A stretch of DNA of 23,618 nt from the NCBI GenBank assembly GCA_040357565.1, contig JBDODJ010000168.1, one strand, 5' to 3'. The translations under genes were made by a program, and so were the position numbers. A model generated the notes under the pieces. That model saw only the letters and a list, made by a program, of their open reading frames with translations. It had not been told where the DNA came from and did no database searches. The DNA comes from Cercozoa sp. M6MM. Taxonomy: Eukaryota; Endomyxa: Ascetosporea. Of the stretch, positions 1 to 11,288 are shown one piece after another. Numbering within the stretch: the stretch's first letter is position 1; every line of letters starts with the position of its first letter.

Positions 1-1031
1 GGTACCTGTGAACACAACAGTGACATATCAGAAGGACACAACTGCATATCATTCGATACCCCATCGAACTGTTCGCGTGGATCAGCGCCTCGCTCCAGCA
101 ACAATTTAACTGCACATAAAGCGAATGCACAAACGTTCGGACAGCCACACATAAGTTGTACCGAGTCTAACGTTGCTCAACTTTGCGGCAAGCTGCACTG
201 GCGAGTTGCCTAAACAGCCAACCAATGCACACAAACACACAATTTACAATACAGGTACCAGCATAGTCACGTGTTCGCACGGAGCACTCGGCATCCAACA
301 ACATGCGAGCAATTTTGAAATGTCTACTCCGACAGAGTAAGCAGATCGAGTCTGTCTGTGGTGAAGCTTACCTGTTCACGATGGCGAAACCAAGCGCCGT
401 CAAACCGAACGAATGGTCCCTCAACTGAGCATGGACACAGTACGGCATTTGCAGGCATAAGACAAAAGCAAAAAAGAAAACAGGAGATACCTCCATGTCA
501 ACACAAATGTGGTCGACGAGCCGTTGAACCAAGAAACCATTTCCTGCACACAACCGACATACGCTACACATAACTGGAAGTGTGAGAGCCTGAACCAGCT
601 TGAGCAGCTAGAACGAGCGGAGTACGACCGTCATCGTCGCGACAATTCTTTTGCGAGTGTTCATAAATACCTATATGACTAACATTCAGTCACACAAATG
701 CATACCACATCCGCACCGGCGAGAAGAAGCATCTCACAGATCGCGTTATTGCCCTTAGCACAAAATTATATACTACAGACACCTGGATGTAATCCACGGA
801 AACTACTCCCAACCTTGCTAGTGGCGAGATGGAGCGGAGTCTGCATCTGATGCGACGTTGCATTCAAGTCAGCGCCGTGCTGGATTAGTAGATCCACGAC
901 GCTAGTGTGACCCTAATTCAAGCGAAAATGACAGCACAAAGCTCGAGCGGAAGAAGAGAATACCTGCCACGCAGCCACGTGCAAAGGTGTGTAACCATCG
1001 TGATTTCTAGCCTAATGCAAACGTCATTATC

Positions 1032-1079
<48 letters not shown>

Positions 1080-1089
1080 NNNNNNNNNN

Positions 1090-1138
<49 letters not shown>

Positions 1139-2128
1139 TGACCAGATACCTCCAACTCAGAGCCTTTCTCCAGCAAAGCCTTCACAATCAACGTGGGGGA
1201 ACCAGCCGCCACTGACGCTGCTGCTGTGTCCGCTGAGCATATGTGCGAGTTTGTATGAGAGTACGCACCCTGACTGTACCTGCTGTGTTAATAGTACCAT
1301 CGTCGATAATGGGCACAATGCCAGATCTGCTGCGTTCGATATCGTCGTCGTAGATTGTTGGCTAAAACACAGACATAGACAACAAGATTAAACTGACTTA
1401 ACACGAACCACTTGCGCGAGACCGACGCCGGCGAGTGTACTTGGATGGTGTGCGCGAAAGGCAGCCTTCAGCAGCGGCGTTTGCCCATTGTGATTTCTAA
1501 CTGCAAGCGCAACAGAGTGCCCAAAGAAGCTAGGAGGCACAGATACACACGTGCACACCATTGACAGACGCGCCACGCCGGAGCAGCTCATCCACGATGC
1601 CGAAAGGAGCCGAATCCACCTATTTGGAAAAGAAGAGTGGTAGATCTGCACGAGTCCAATGTAACTGACGATACAACGAGTAGGAGCGGGGTGTTGCCCG
1701 TTTCCTCATCCGCAGTGTCTACTGGAGCGTTTGCACGCAGCAGGAGCGAAACCATCCCAAACTCGCCTGCTTTCACACACGCACACATGAATACCGAGAA
1801 TCTCAATCTCTGACAGCGCAAAGAGCACACCATTAGCACAGGCTTCGTTGAGAGGCGTAGTTTGCTCATACCGACCACTGCAATCGAATCCTAAACAAAA
1901 CAAAGATGAAGGTTGTCCTTTCCAACAACGAAACAATACCTCGATTCAGCATGTTTTGTAATGTGGCTGTGTCACCGCATCGAATCGCTTTGATGAGGTA
2001 CTTGGCCTTTCAAGATATCGAAACAATGCACAGAAAATACGTATGAGCACCGTACAATGTACCTGTTTCCTTTTTGAACGTGGCTTTGCGCCAAACGATT
2101 TAAACTTTAAGATGGACCAGCTCCCCAT
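1..2128 (-). CDS. Ankyrin-repeat protein, 5' part (3' end beyond the window)
   Basis: Seventeen exons read in one frame (390 residues): 2063-2128, 1940-2006, 1831-1890, 1675-1766, 1559-1619, 1412-1500, 1280-1361, 1150-1232, 964-1011, 814-912, 706-753, 596-647, 491-543, 372-424, 259-323, 162-209, 6-109. Bases 1-5 are the donor of the next intron. The start is the ATG at 2128 (MGSWSILKFKSFG), followed by a basic stretch. Nine or ten ankyrin repeats follow, for example DGYTPLHVAAWQGHTSVVDL and QMQTPLHLATSKGNNAICEM, with the TPLH turn and the LLL..GA helix mostly kept. Nearly every repeat is cut by an intron. Ankyrin repeats are protein-binding scaffolds; nothing visible here gives the partner or the compartment. 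The donor after exon 6 (near 1411) is the least certain boundary, and that repeat has an atypical insert. The intron between 1012 and 1149 is mainly a (CA)n tract with a gap. Confidence 0.88.
1033..1136. repeat. (CA)n microsatellite with 10-N gap, inside an ankyrin-gene intron
   Basis: There are 47 nt of pure CA repeat, ten N (1080-1089), then another 47 nt. On the sense strand of the ankyrin gene it reads (TG)n and forms most of the intron between exons 8 and 9. The true length is unknown. Confidence 0.97.
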
Positions 2129-2666
2129 GGTTCTCACTCAACACAGACACACAGACTGGGAGTGCGTCTCACGTGCACTGTGTACACCACACACACACTG
2201 CAGCGCCTACTGTACTGCACACACTTTCACACCAGCGCGAACGGCAGCGACTTCTGACTGGGGTTTTTAGAAATAAATAATGCATGATAGTTTTAGATAT
2301 TCCCGCCCGTTCAAAATCAGCCGTAATCTGTACTGTGTACCGTACTGTTGCGGTATAAACCAGTAACTAAGGTAGCGAAGACGACTAAACAAAGGAAGTG
2401 TTAACGTCAGTTGATGACTGAGAAACGCTATGCCGTTGAGTGACACTCATTTGCGTTTCCGTCGCTGGTCGCACTGACGATACATAGTACGTAGCGCAGT
2501 TTCATCGCATCCGATTCGATTTGTTCCGTGAAGCTACCAGCCAAGCGAACTTCGTGCAGTGCGTACCAGGAGCGACAGACTAAATTATGTACTGTAGAGC
2601 CACCACACGTACCAGGAGGTGAAACTTGAGGCAAGCCCGGACCGCGTGCCATATGCATGGTAAGAT
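2129..2666. other. Spacer between the ankyrin gene start and the EIF2B1 stop
   Basis: This 538-bp stretch lies upstream of the ankyrin gene and downstream of EIF2B1, both on the minus strand, so it should hold the EIF2B1 3' UTR and the ankyrin promoter. A 76-codon open frame at 2428-2658 (minus) has no recognisable domain and I do not call it a gene. A nested inverted repeat lies at 2422-2459. No TATA box or RNA gene is evident. Confidence 0.7.
2422..2459. repeat. Nested inverted repeat (hairpin-forming)
   Basis: GAAACGC at 2422-2428 is matched by GCGTTTC at 2453-2459. Inside it sits the near-perfect palindrome GAGTGACACTC (2438-2448). It could be a 3'-end hairpin of EIF2B1 or a protein-binding palindrome; the function is not shown by sequence. 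Confidence 0.55.
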
Positions 2667-4509
2667 TTATGAGGCTCCCAAAAGCTTAATGAGCTGTTCC
2701 GAAACAGCGTCGGTGGTAAGCGTTCCGATGTCAGTGAAAAGAAGCGAGATGCTGTTGCATTGGACAAACCCAAATCAAGTGCCAGACAACATAAAGTAAA
2801 AGAATATATACAGCTCGGGCGGTGTGTAGTCGGTCCACACTCTCTGCAATGAAGCCCGCTCGTGCGCTTTGTCATCGCGCTCGAGTGGTCGGATGTCCTC
2901 ACCGCTTCCCTGAAAAGACACACGCGCTCGATGTCTGTGTCTGATCTTTTTTTGTTGAAGACAGAACACCTCAAGGAAGCGGTTTTCGACTTGCGACAGC
3001 GGCCACTCGCGACAGAACTTGAAGCACTCGGCAGCCTTGGAGAAAACGCAAGTGCGTATGCGAGTGCGTATGCGTGTGATAGGCAGAAATGTAGAACGGA
3101 TGATCATGGTACAACGTAAAAAGGCTTGTTGAAATGTCTGGCGCATAGTGCCATCGTGAACGTGCCGACGCGATTCACAATGCCACCATTTTCAAGAATA
3201 GCCTCGGCACCTGGATACACGTGTCAAGGTCCAAGTGACCACATGCGCAAAGGGAGCAACACACACACAAGCTACCACAAACGCAAAGGTCAGCGGTTTC
3301 CATGGCGGCACCTAAACGTGTACGCCATATACTAGTATATGACATCCTCGAACACAATGTACCGACAGCAGCATCCGAAACGATCTCGCATGGAACACCT
3401 GTCACCGAAAACCCCACACGCACCAACATCACACACACGCGCGCACACACACATCACACGCACACATGCACACACAAACGTGATACCACGCTTTTTAAGC
3501 TGTTGTTGCATAAGGTATCCCGCCGCATCGACTCGTGACTCAGCGACGAGTACCTGAGACACAGAACAGAACATCGATATTGCAGGGTAAAGAAAACGCA
3601 TACACGGAAGCGGCGACCCGAGTGCCAAGCATGGCACAGCAGCGAGAACACAACGCGCGACCAGCCCAGCGTCAGGACTATTCGCTTCACACTCACGCAC
3701 GCTGCAGCCCTTAAACATCAGCGCAGGTACCAACAGCGCCATCGTTGATAAAGCGACCGCCACGCACTGAGATTCGATCACGCGAAGCACGCGAATTGTC
3801 CGCGAACTGTGCCAGACGGGTTGACATCTACACAAACGTAGCTGACACGACTCAGACTGACAATACGAATCATGTACCTGACGGCGGATTTCGGTCATAG
3901 GAAGGTTCACCGACAAAGTATTGCGTCGCACATAACTACAAACATCCAAAGTACATAAGACTGGACGGGTGCCAACACAAGAGCTACCGTTCAAAAAGAT
4001 CAGCAGCCGCCCAAATCGCCTATACATGCACTTCACCAAGAGACTGAGGCAAGAAGCATGAAGCGAGTACCGCTTTGTGTGCAAAGTTTCGCTTGAACAC
4101 GGCCGCTGCACGCGAGACGTCCGCGTTAAGACCTACAGCAGAAATTTACGTCCATACGATCGTTTTTTACGCAACTGAGTACCAGTCATGGCACGTGCCG
4201 TGCTCCGCTCTAGAGCAGCCACGAGCGTATGCAGCACGGCCGGAATTTCGTTTCGATTGTCTTCACTACACAACTACACAAAAACAACAACTAAACCGGT
4301 CGACTACAACGTACGTCAGTGATCGGTCGGCGCGGAACGCATTGACGCATTGCTCAAACATAGAAAGAACTTCCTGTTCGCATTCTTGCTCACCCGATGG
4401 CAGCGGCATTTCAAATATCTCGGCCGCAAGTGGCGAACCTGAAACCACGAATGCCGACAGCAAGAAAATGCTTGCGAAACACAGTACCTGGCGCGGCAGG
4501 GGCGGACAT
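2667..4509 (-). CDS. EIF2B1: Translation initiation factor eIF2B, alpha subunit
   Basis: Fifteen exons give one 345-residue frame: 4488-4509, 4315-4438, 4183-4265, 4071-4132, 3988-4019, 3878-3935, 3731-3827, 3604-3677, 3487-3553, 3363-3398, 3276-3311, 3113-3210, 2970-3035, 2812-2909, 2667-2751. eIF2B alpha (GCN3 in yeast) is a regulatory subunit of the cytosolic GDP-GTP exchange factor for eIF2 and senses phosphorylated eIF2. Family landmarks appear in order: N-terminal helices ([14 protein letters not shown]), [58 protein letters not shown], the NKPFYVAAECFKF strand, WTDYTPPEL and a C-terminal [13 protein letters not shown]. The human protein is about 305 residues, so this one carries a modest N-terminal extension ([19 protein letters not shown]). 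The first exon is only 22 nt. Its start faces RAD50 across a short shared promoter. Eight of its 14 introns begin GTAC. Confidence 0.94.
3051..3074. repeat. 12-bp tandem duplication inside an EIF2B1 intron
   Basis: AGTGCGTATGCG occurs twice head to tail (3051-3062 and 3063-3074) inside the 77-nt intron 3036-3112. Without one copy the intron would be 65 nt, near the usual size here. Confidence 0.9.
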
Positions 4510-4782
4510 CAAGACTGACAGCTAGTTTCTGTGCTGGGCACCAACAAACTCCTCACAGCTGTGCTTTCACTGCTTTCAGCAATGCCCGACTTTCCTGTTT
4601 TTTGTTTAAGAAAATAAAAAATCATGGCGACGGTCGGCATTATTTCCCCGCCAAAAACCGGAATACCCGCTGTGCGGGACAGCACAAGAACTGCCACAAG
4701 CTGTTGGCAACGCGTGAGTGAGAGTCTATTGACTACAGGGTGCTGTTTGCTTCTTGTTGGCCCCGGGTTCGCTGCGTTTCTG
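4510..4782. promoter_or_regulatory. Divergent promoter of EIF2B1 and RAD50 with an E2F-like site
   Basis: The two start codons are 273 bp apart and face away from each other, so this spacer must serve both genes. It contains TTTCCCCGCCAAAAA at 4643-4657, whose other strand (TTTTTGGCGGGGAAA) resembles the E2F/DP consensus TTTGGCGGGAAA with one extra G, about 126 bp before the RAD50 ATG. An AT-rich block (4607-4622) lies just before it. E2F control of repair genes is known in animals and plants; its action here is inference. Confidence 0.5.
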
Positions 4783-7700
4783 ATGAGTAGCATCCGAAAG
4801 CTCGGCATCAGTGGTGTGCGAAGCTACGAGCCTGACGCTGTTCAGACACTTGAATTCTTCCACCCGCTTACGATCATTGTTGGGCGCAATGGTTGTGGCA
4901 AGACGACGGTCATTGAAGCCCTTCGCTTTGCGACGACTGGTGAGGTACATCCTTTCGCATCGTTTCTCGTCGTTTGCTTTGCTTGTTGGGGTTGTTGACA
5001 TTTTGATTGATCAGCATCCTCCGCTTTGCGACAAAGGGCGCAGTTTTGTGCATGATCCACACCTGACCGGAACGGCCACGGTGCGTGGCCAAGTGCGTCT
5101 CCAAATGGAAAGCGCGGTACATTTCTTATACCCATTCCCATATTTTCATCTTCAATGTTGCTCGATGTTGCCCGGTATTGTTGGATTTACTTAGGCCAAA
5201 CGAGGCATCACCGTGGTGCGCAGCTTTCGACTCACGCAGCGCGGAAACAAGCGTAACTACAAGGCCGTCGATGCTGCGCTCAAAACCGAACGGGAAGATG
5301 GCAGCACAGACGTGTTTTCTTACAAGAACGCACAGATGGACACACTCGTCCCTCAGTTTCTTGGTGGTAAACTTGAAGCTTTTCGAATTTTGAGTCCAAA
5401 AATGCTAACTGTGTGTGAGCAGTTTCTCGCGCGATTCTTGACAACGTGATTTTTTGTCACCAAGAAGAAAGCAGCTGGCCGCTGGCTGATGCCAAGACGG
5501 TCAAGGCGCGGTTCGAGGACATTTTTGCGTCTACGCGGTACAGTCGCGCATTAGACAACTTGCGAAAAATGCGAACAGCTAAGAAAAGCGACTTGCGTGT
5601 GCTGGAGGTGGAACTTGAAAGTATGCGCGAGAAACAGATCGCGGTATTTTGTCTGATCGACACAGCACTCAATGTTCGTTTCACGCTCTTGTTCTGTAGG
5701 CGCGCGCGCTGACAGACAGGGCCTTTTCATTGAAGGAAAAGATGAAAAAACTCGTGGCGCTGCGACGCTCCAAACAACAGGAGCTTGACAAAGCCACTGC
5801 GCGTTTTGACGAGCTGAAGGTGGGATTTTCGTGTTCTCGTGTCGTTTTGCGAGTCCGTATGTTTACAGGAGCAAAATGAGAAAGTGAATCAGCTAAAGCA
5901 ACAACTTATTCGCTATAAAGGCGAATTTGCCGTGCGGGACCAAGCCGTGAAGGATGCAACTGTCGTGCTGGCGCAAGCTCAGACATCACACGCTGCAGGT
6001 ACGTACTTCTAATGTGAGTACATATTTATGGGTACTGCCACGAAATTTGTTCGACATAGACAACCTCGATTTTGACGACCCGACGGAAGATTTGTTACTG
6101 ATGCGCTCGCAGCTCGCTAAAAAGTTGCCGAGTGATCAAAAAAGAGCGAAAAACGCCCGCGAAGCGGTGACGCAGGCCGAAGCTGAGCTTGAAACGTACT
6201 TCCCACGTGCTATGTGCTAATTTTTGTTTTATTCTCTGTTCGCAGCTGCGCAAAGAAACTTTACTTCGCACAGCAACAGGCTCAAACAGCAGAGGCGCTT
6301 GAAAACGAGGTACCACCTCCCCCCCCCCCCCCCCATTTATTTTTCTTTGCTTTTAACATTTAAGTGATGCGCAGATTCACCAAGGTGCACAATCTATCCA
6401 GAAGGAATACGTTCGAGTGGCTCAGAACATCGTCGGGCGTCCCGAAGACGCCGACACAGTGCTTTCTATGACAGCAAGGGCATTAGCGGAGTCTTCCAAC
6501 CTGGATGCGATGCTTTTCCGTGTTGAAACTTGGAGCTCGCAGATGCAAACGGTAGCGATTTGGATTTTTGAATTCATATTTCCTTTTATTTGCGCCGTGT
6601 ATATAGACACTGCAAGAGCTGCAGAAAACTGTGGAAAACCTGCAGCGTGAGCACGCGACTGCACTTCAGCGCGAAACACAGGAGTTGAATCAGATGGAGG
6701 CGCAGCATGAGTCACTTCGAGAACGGGCGCAACATCAGCGCAACACTGCTGAGGAAGGTCGTCAACGCACTGCAGAAATCGAATCAAAACTTAAGGTATG
6801 TGTGGGGTGCTTGTAGGGCAACTGTTCATAATTTTCGTGACTTGAGCACAGAGCTTGGCACGGGCGAATGCAACGGCGCAAACTGTTCTTGAAGATCTAC
6901 GAGCTGTCACCGAAACCATCGAGCATGAAAACTATGCTTCTAAGGTGAAATTATTGTAATTAACAACTCATTTATCGCTGGTTTATTTTCCGTTTGGCCT
7001 TTCTGCTTGCGTGTTTTCGTTTGCAATATCTTGTGCCTGTTGCTCAATTGTTTCTAGCTGTCTCAGCGATCTCGATTTTAATGGCATGATCTAAACGTGA
7101 CCGCAAGCTTTCTTGGGGGAGGGGTGATTGTGAAGTTATTCTACCTTGGGTTTGCACATCATCGGCGAATGTTCAAACGTTTTTGCGAAAAGCAAGCCCG
7201 TGGAAGGCAGAACTGCTTTCAGCTGTGAAATATATCTCGATTTCTTGAATATTCGTTCGATTTTAGAGGTTGTACCTTTTTCTTGACTGAGGCAAAGTCT
7301 TTACTCATTTTAGCTGTCCAATTGCTAACCAATCGCCAATTTTTTCGGACTGCTTTTTTGCTTCGTCCGCGCGGAAGAAATTTTGTGTATGTGTGTGACT
7401 GGTACCTAAACTCTCATTTATATTATTTGTGTGTAAGATAGATGGGAGAACTGGAGAAACAACGTGATTTGGTGTCTCGTGAGCTGACCGCACTCGAGGA
7501 GAAAGCAGAGCAACTGCGTTCGCAGAGCAGCTTGCGAACGAGTCTTTCCAACTTGCAAGCGAGCGCCGCGGAGGCGGAGCATGACGTGCAAGAACTGTGC
7601 ACAGAGGCGCAGCGCCGGGTTCAGCAAGTTTGCGGTGTGTCAGTTGAGCTCACGGCAAGCAATTTTGAAGCGGAATTGGAAACGCAGCAGCGAGCGCTGC

Positions 7701-9680
7701 GACAGAAACTTGACGAAGCCCGCGAACTGCACGAACAGCACAAATTGCAACTCAGACAGCTGCGCACTGACACAACAAGTATCGACAGCGCGTTCCAAAC
7801 TCTGCTCAAGGACGCAAAGGCAATTGAAAGAAAATTAAAAGGAAAGACGGCAGCTGAAATTGAAGAAGCCTTGCGCCAGGCGCAACTTGAGGTAGGAGCA
7901 AGTTACCTTTCATCGATGGAGGGTGTTTGTATCCTTATCGCTGAACAGTATGACCAAAACAACGCTTTGGTTCAAGGCAATACGATCGCAGACGCTCTGG
8001 AGCGTTTGCTTCGCGTGAGCTCTCGAGGCAACAGGTGTTGCGCCTTGTGCGATCGACGATTTGAAGACGAGGATTTCGCTCAGTTTAAGCAAGACACTCT
8101 GGGCAAAGTACGGTCTTTCCTGTGTTCTGTTTACATGTTTATTATTGCGATGTAGATCAGCAAGTTGCGTCGTTCTGACGAAAAGAAACGCAGCAACGCC
8201 GAGACTCGCATGAACGAACTTGCGCCGTTGTTGAAGAGTTTGCCTGCTGACATTGAAGAGGTACTTCTTTTTTGTCTATAGCTCGACACTGTATCTTGTG
8301 GGTTCTTGTGGCCTATAGGCTCATCGTCTAACAGCGCTACGCGAACGCCTTAAAAAACAACGAGAGCACCTGTTGAAACTTCAAAAGGATTCCTCACGCG
8401 TCGAAAAAGAATAGTATATTTGTATTTCGCGCAATGCGCTTCGTTTGTCAATTCGTGTTCTTGTACAGTGCAGAGGCTGAGCAGAAAGTTGGCTATCTCG
8501 TCGAAAAGTGCGATGCGTTGGCACAGATCCGCAGAACCAGTGAGCAGATTCAGAGGAACGCCGCTCGCCATGCGCGGTACCAACTGGCTGCGACAAATCT
8601 TGAGGTACTTTCTGTTTTACTAAGCTAAACTTACGTGTGCACATGTTTGTACCCTTTACGTCCACAGGCGCAGTTGCTGCGAATTCAAAAAGGCGGTGAG
8701 TCGTTCAACGACATTGTGGCAGAGGTCGACGTTAAACGGGCCCAACGCTCTGACCTTGAAAAACGTCTGTCGGAATTTCAGAAGCAGCAGCGTGCGCTTT
8801 TGGACAAACAGGTGCGCATGCTTGCTTCTTGGTGGTGGTTGTTTTGCTGCTGGTCCGCCACCTTGTCTGTGCTCAGAGTCACTTAAACAACACTGCGGCG
8901 GAAGTGCAAAAGTTGGTCGCGGAGGGGCGCGCTCTGCGCGAGGAGCGTGAGCGCGTGCGCGTAAGAATCGCAGACTCCGAGGACAAGGCGCTCGCTTTAA
9001 AGAAGTCGGCAAGCTCGATACAGTCACGTCTCAGTGCGTAAATTTCACCTCGCTTTGTAGCTGTGTTTAAGTGTTTAACTGTGATGTGTTTAGCAAGAGA
9101 CTCGAGTACGCGCAAGAATCCAGCAAGCGGCAGGCCCTGATCGGATCTAAACGGTCGGCGCTCCATGCTCAACAAGAAAAGGTATTATGCGCGTTGTCGC
9201 GCTCGTTTTGCTTTTAATAGCTGTCATTGTAGGCTCGTCCACTTGCCGATGCCCGAGTTGCGCTCAAACAGCGGCGCGATGACGTACGCCATCGTACTGC
9301 TAAATTGCAGCAGGCTCGTCAGCAACTTCAGCAGCAACGGCAACTCGCACAACAGCACGAGCGTAACTTCTTACCTATTTATTGTGAGATTTGCAAGTTG
9401 TTTTTGCTTGCTTAGGGCTGAAGAAACAACTTGTGAAGTCGCGACAAGACCGTGCTGCTGCTGAAAGACAGCTTGACAATGTGCACACTACGGTCGTCGT
9501 ATTGGACGCCACTCTGAAGGTATTAAGTTTGGAGGGCAACAGAAAATTTGTGTTTTATGGCCTACGTTGACGACAGCTTCGCGCTGCAACAGAGGCGTTG
9601 GCGGAACTCAGGAACAATGCCATGCTCGTGAAAAAACGTGTCGAGGAGATCAATGGATTGGAGGTGAGCAGGGCGAGTCG

Positions 9681-9729
<49 letters not shown>

Positions 9730-9739
9730 NNNNNNNNNN

Positions 9740-9788
<49 letters not shown>

Positions 9789-10871
9789 GCGCGCGCGCTT
9801 GTTTTCAGGGATGCAGCGAAGGTGCAAAAGGAAGCCGAACAAGCTGTAGCAGTTATCGGTGGCAAACTGGAGGCGTACTCTGACCAAGCGAAGAAGATTT
9901 CCGATGAGGTAGTTACAACATTGTGGTTTACAGTGTGCGCCATAGCACAATGCGCAGGCCAAGAAGTATGAAGGAATCGATGAGCTTGTACGTGCGAAAC
10001 TCGTCGAGCACGAAGTACATTTTCACTTTCGCGCTTGATGTCATTCACTGTATTTCGCTTGCTGTGCACATGGCAGACGACCAAATTGGCTGGCGAAGAT
10101 CTTGACAAGTACCGCAGTATGCTTGATGCAGCACTGCTGCAGTTCCATCGCGCCAAGATGCGCGAGATCAATGACGTGTTGCGTGCACTGTGGAGCGAGA
10201 CTTACCAGGTAACTGTCTGTTCTTGCGTCTGTCTAAGCCTTGTATTCCTTGGTTATTAACAGGGTCACGATATCGAAGAGATCTTCATCCGCGCACAGGC
10301 GGGAAGGGCTACAGCGGGAGGCACTGCTCGACGTGACTACTCTTACTCTGTTATGATGCTGCGCAACGGCAGCGAACTTGAGATGCGTGGGCGCTGCAGT
10401 GGTATTTGTACAGTGGGCTTAATACCTCCGTAAAGTTGTCTATCACTGATATTTTAGCCGGACAACGCGTTTTGGCGTCCTTGTTGATTCGCATGGCACT
10501 AGCTGAGACCTTCTGTGCGAGCTGCGGAGTCATGACACTCGATGAGCCGACCACCAACCTCGACGGCAAGAACATCAAGTCGCTTGCCGATGCACTGAAT
10601 AAGGTATGCTCAGGCATGTTCTCAATTGTCATTATGTGCGTGTTTTTCCAGATTATCCAGCGACGTCGTGAGCACCAAAGAAACTTCCAGCTTGTTCTCA
10701 TTACACATGACGAGGTACGGGGTGTATCATTGTACTTCTTCCCAATGGATGCATCCGTTGCTGTAGGAATTTGCCAATATGATTGGCCGGCGCGACCTGT
10801 GTGACTACTACTACCGGATTAGTAAGGACGATCGCGGCTATTCCCGCATCGGGCGACATGCGATTCGTTGA
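4783..10871 (+). CDS. RAD50: DNA double-strand break repair ATPase Rad50
   Basis: Twenty-nine exons join into 1,327 residues (human 1,312): 4783-4944, 5015-5116, 5195-5366, 5423-5643, 5700-5819, 5869-5998, 6060-6195, 6246-6309, 6375-6551, 6607-6795, 6852-6944, 7442-7891, 7949-8107, 8156-8260, 8319-8413, 8469-8604, 8668-8811, 8877-9037, 9094-9181, 9233-9362, 9416-9519, 9577-9680, 9809-9908, 9958-10014, 10077-10208, 10263-10401, 10458-10603, 10652-10714, 10767-10871. Rad50 is the SMC-like ATPase of the nuclear Mre11-Rad50 complex that tethers and helps process DNA ends. Landmarks: Walker [10 protein letters not shown] (34-42), Q-loop region NVIFCHQEE, long coiled coils, a zinc hook CCALC (C703 and C706 fit CxxC), the ABC signature [20 protein letters not shown], Walker [12 protein letters not shown] and the switch histidine in ITHDE. 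I chose the ATG at 4783 because the family N-terminus begins there; an in-frame ATG at 4624 overlaps the promoter. One intron splits the signature between S and AGQ. Confidence 0.97.
6945..7441 (+). other. Exceptionally long RAD50 intron with possible embedded small RNA
   Basis: At 497 nt this intron is about nine times the usual size in the gene. It is T-rich and has no convincing coding frame. Near its end lies AATTTTTT (7338-7345), which fits an Sm-protein site, followed at once by a hairpin (CGGAC 7346-7350 with GTCCG 7365-7369). About 30 nt upstream is GTCTTTAC (7297-7304), loosely like the U5 snRNA loop but one U short, and GGTT (7268-7271) could pair with AACC (7327-7330). This resembles snRNA architecture only weakly; plain intron drift is equally possible. 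Confidence 0.25.
9683..9798. repeat. (CA)n plus (GC)6 microsatellite with 10-N gap, forming a RAD50 intron
   Basis: There are 47 nt of CA, ten N (9730-9739), 47 nt of CA, then (GC)6 at 9787-9798. The tract begins right after the donor GT (9681) and ends ten bases before the next exon, so it is nearly the whole intron. Frame continuity shows that the donor is the GTACAC at 9681, not the GTGAGC at 9664. Confidence 0.95.
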
Positions 10872-11198
10872 CACGGCAGTGATGCACATGCTTAGCCGGA
10901 CGGCTGGCTATCCCCGCTCAGTCGACAGTCGTGACGATACGCTAGGCTATTTTCGCCGCCCATGGCCGGACCAGTCTACTAAGAAAGAAATTGACCTCGG
11001 ATGACATTGGTCGGATGCTAGTTTGATAGCAATCAGTGCCCTGGGCTGTGGCACGTTACATGAGACATCGGATGGCTGCGCCGGTTGACTTCGGATTTTG
11101 TTGCAGCTACCGTGGCGTCGGATGTCATGCTGCCTAAAAAATACTCAGTGCTAATGGCGGATGGCGACTCGTCGCCCGAGGTTTGAAACTGAATGTAA

Positions 11199-11264
11199 CG
11201 AGGGCTTACATTGGATGTATCGAGGGCTGACATTGGGTGTTTTGGAGAATGACATAGGATGTAA
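11199..11264. repeat. 22-bp imperfect tandem repeat, three copies
   Basis: Units 11199-11220 and 11221-11242 match at 19 of 22 positions (CGAGGGCTTACATTGGATG and CGAGGGCTGACATTGGGTG). A third, more decayed unit at 11243-11264 matches at about 15 of 22. Confidence 0.8.
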
Positions 11265-11268
11265 TCTA

Positions 11269-11288
11269 CAGTGACACCGTTGTCACTG
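11269..11288. other. Perfect 8-bp stem-loop in spacer
   Basis: CAGTGACA and TGTCACTG are separated by CCGT, directly after the 22-bp repeats. There is no U-run after it, so it is not a Pol III terminator. It could be an RNA hairpin or part of the repeat element. Confidence 0.7.

Noticed and set aside
918-1215. Open frames of His-Thr or Cys-Val repeats over the CA tracts (also at 9555-10171, 14734-15417 and 17992-18349)
   Set aside because: They are translations of dinucleotide repeats and N bases inside introns, not proteins.
2410-2470. A C/D-box snoRNA suggested by TGATGACTGA
   Set aside because: The two boxes are adjacent instead of about 60-90 nt apart, so no guide region exists.
4624-4782. 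An in-frame upstream ATG that would add 53 residues to RAD50
   Set aside because: The Rad50 family begins at the 4783 ATG, and the extra stretch is not Rad50-like and contains the promoter element.
9664-9680. The GTGAGC at 9664 as the RAD50 donor before the CA tract
   Set aside because: It would throw the next exon out of frame into a stop; the GTACAC at 9681 keeps the coiled-coil frame.
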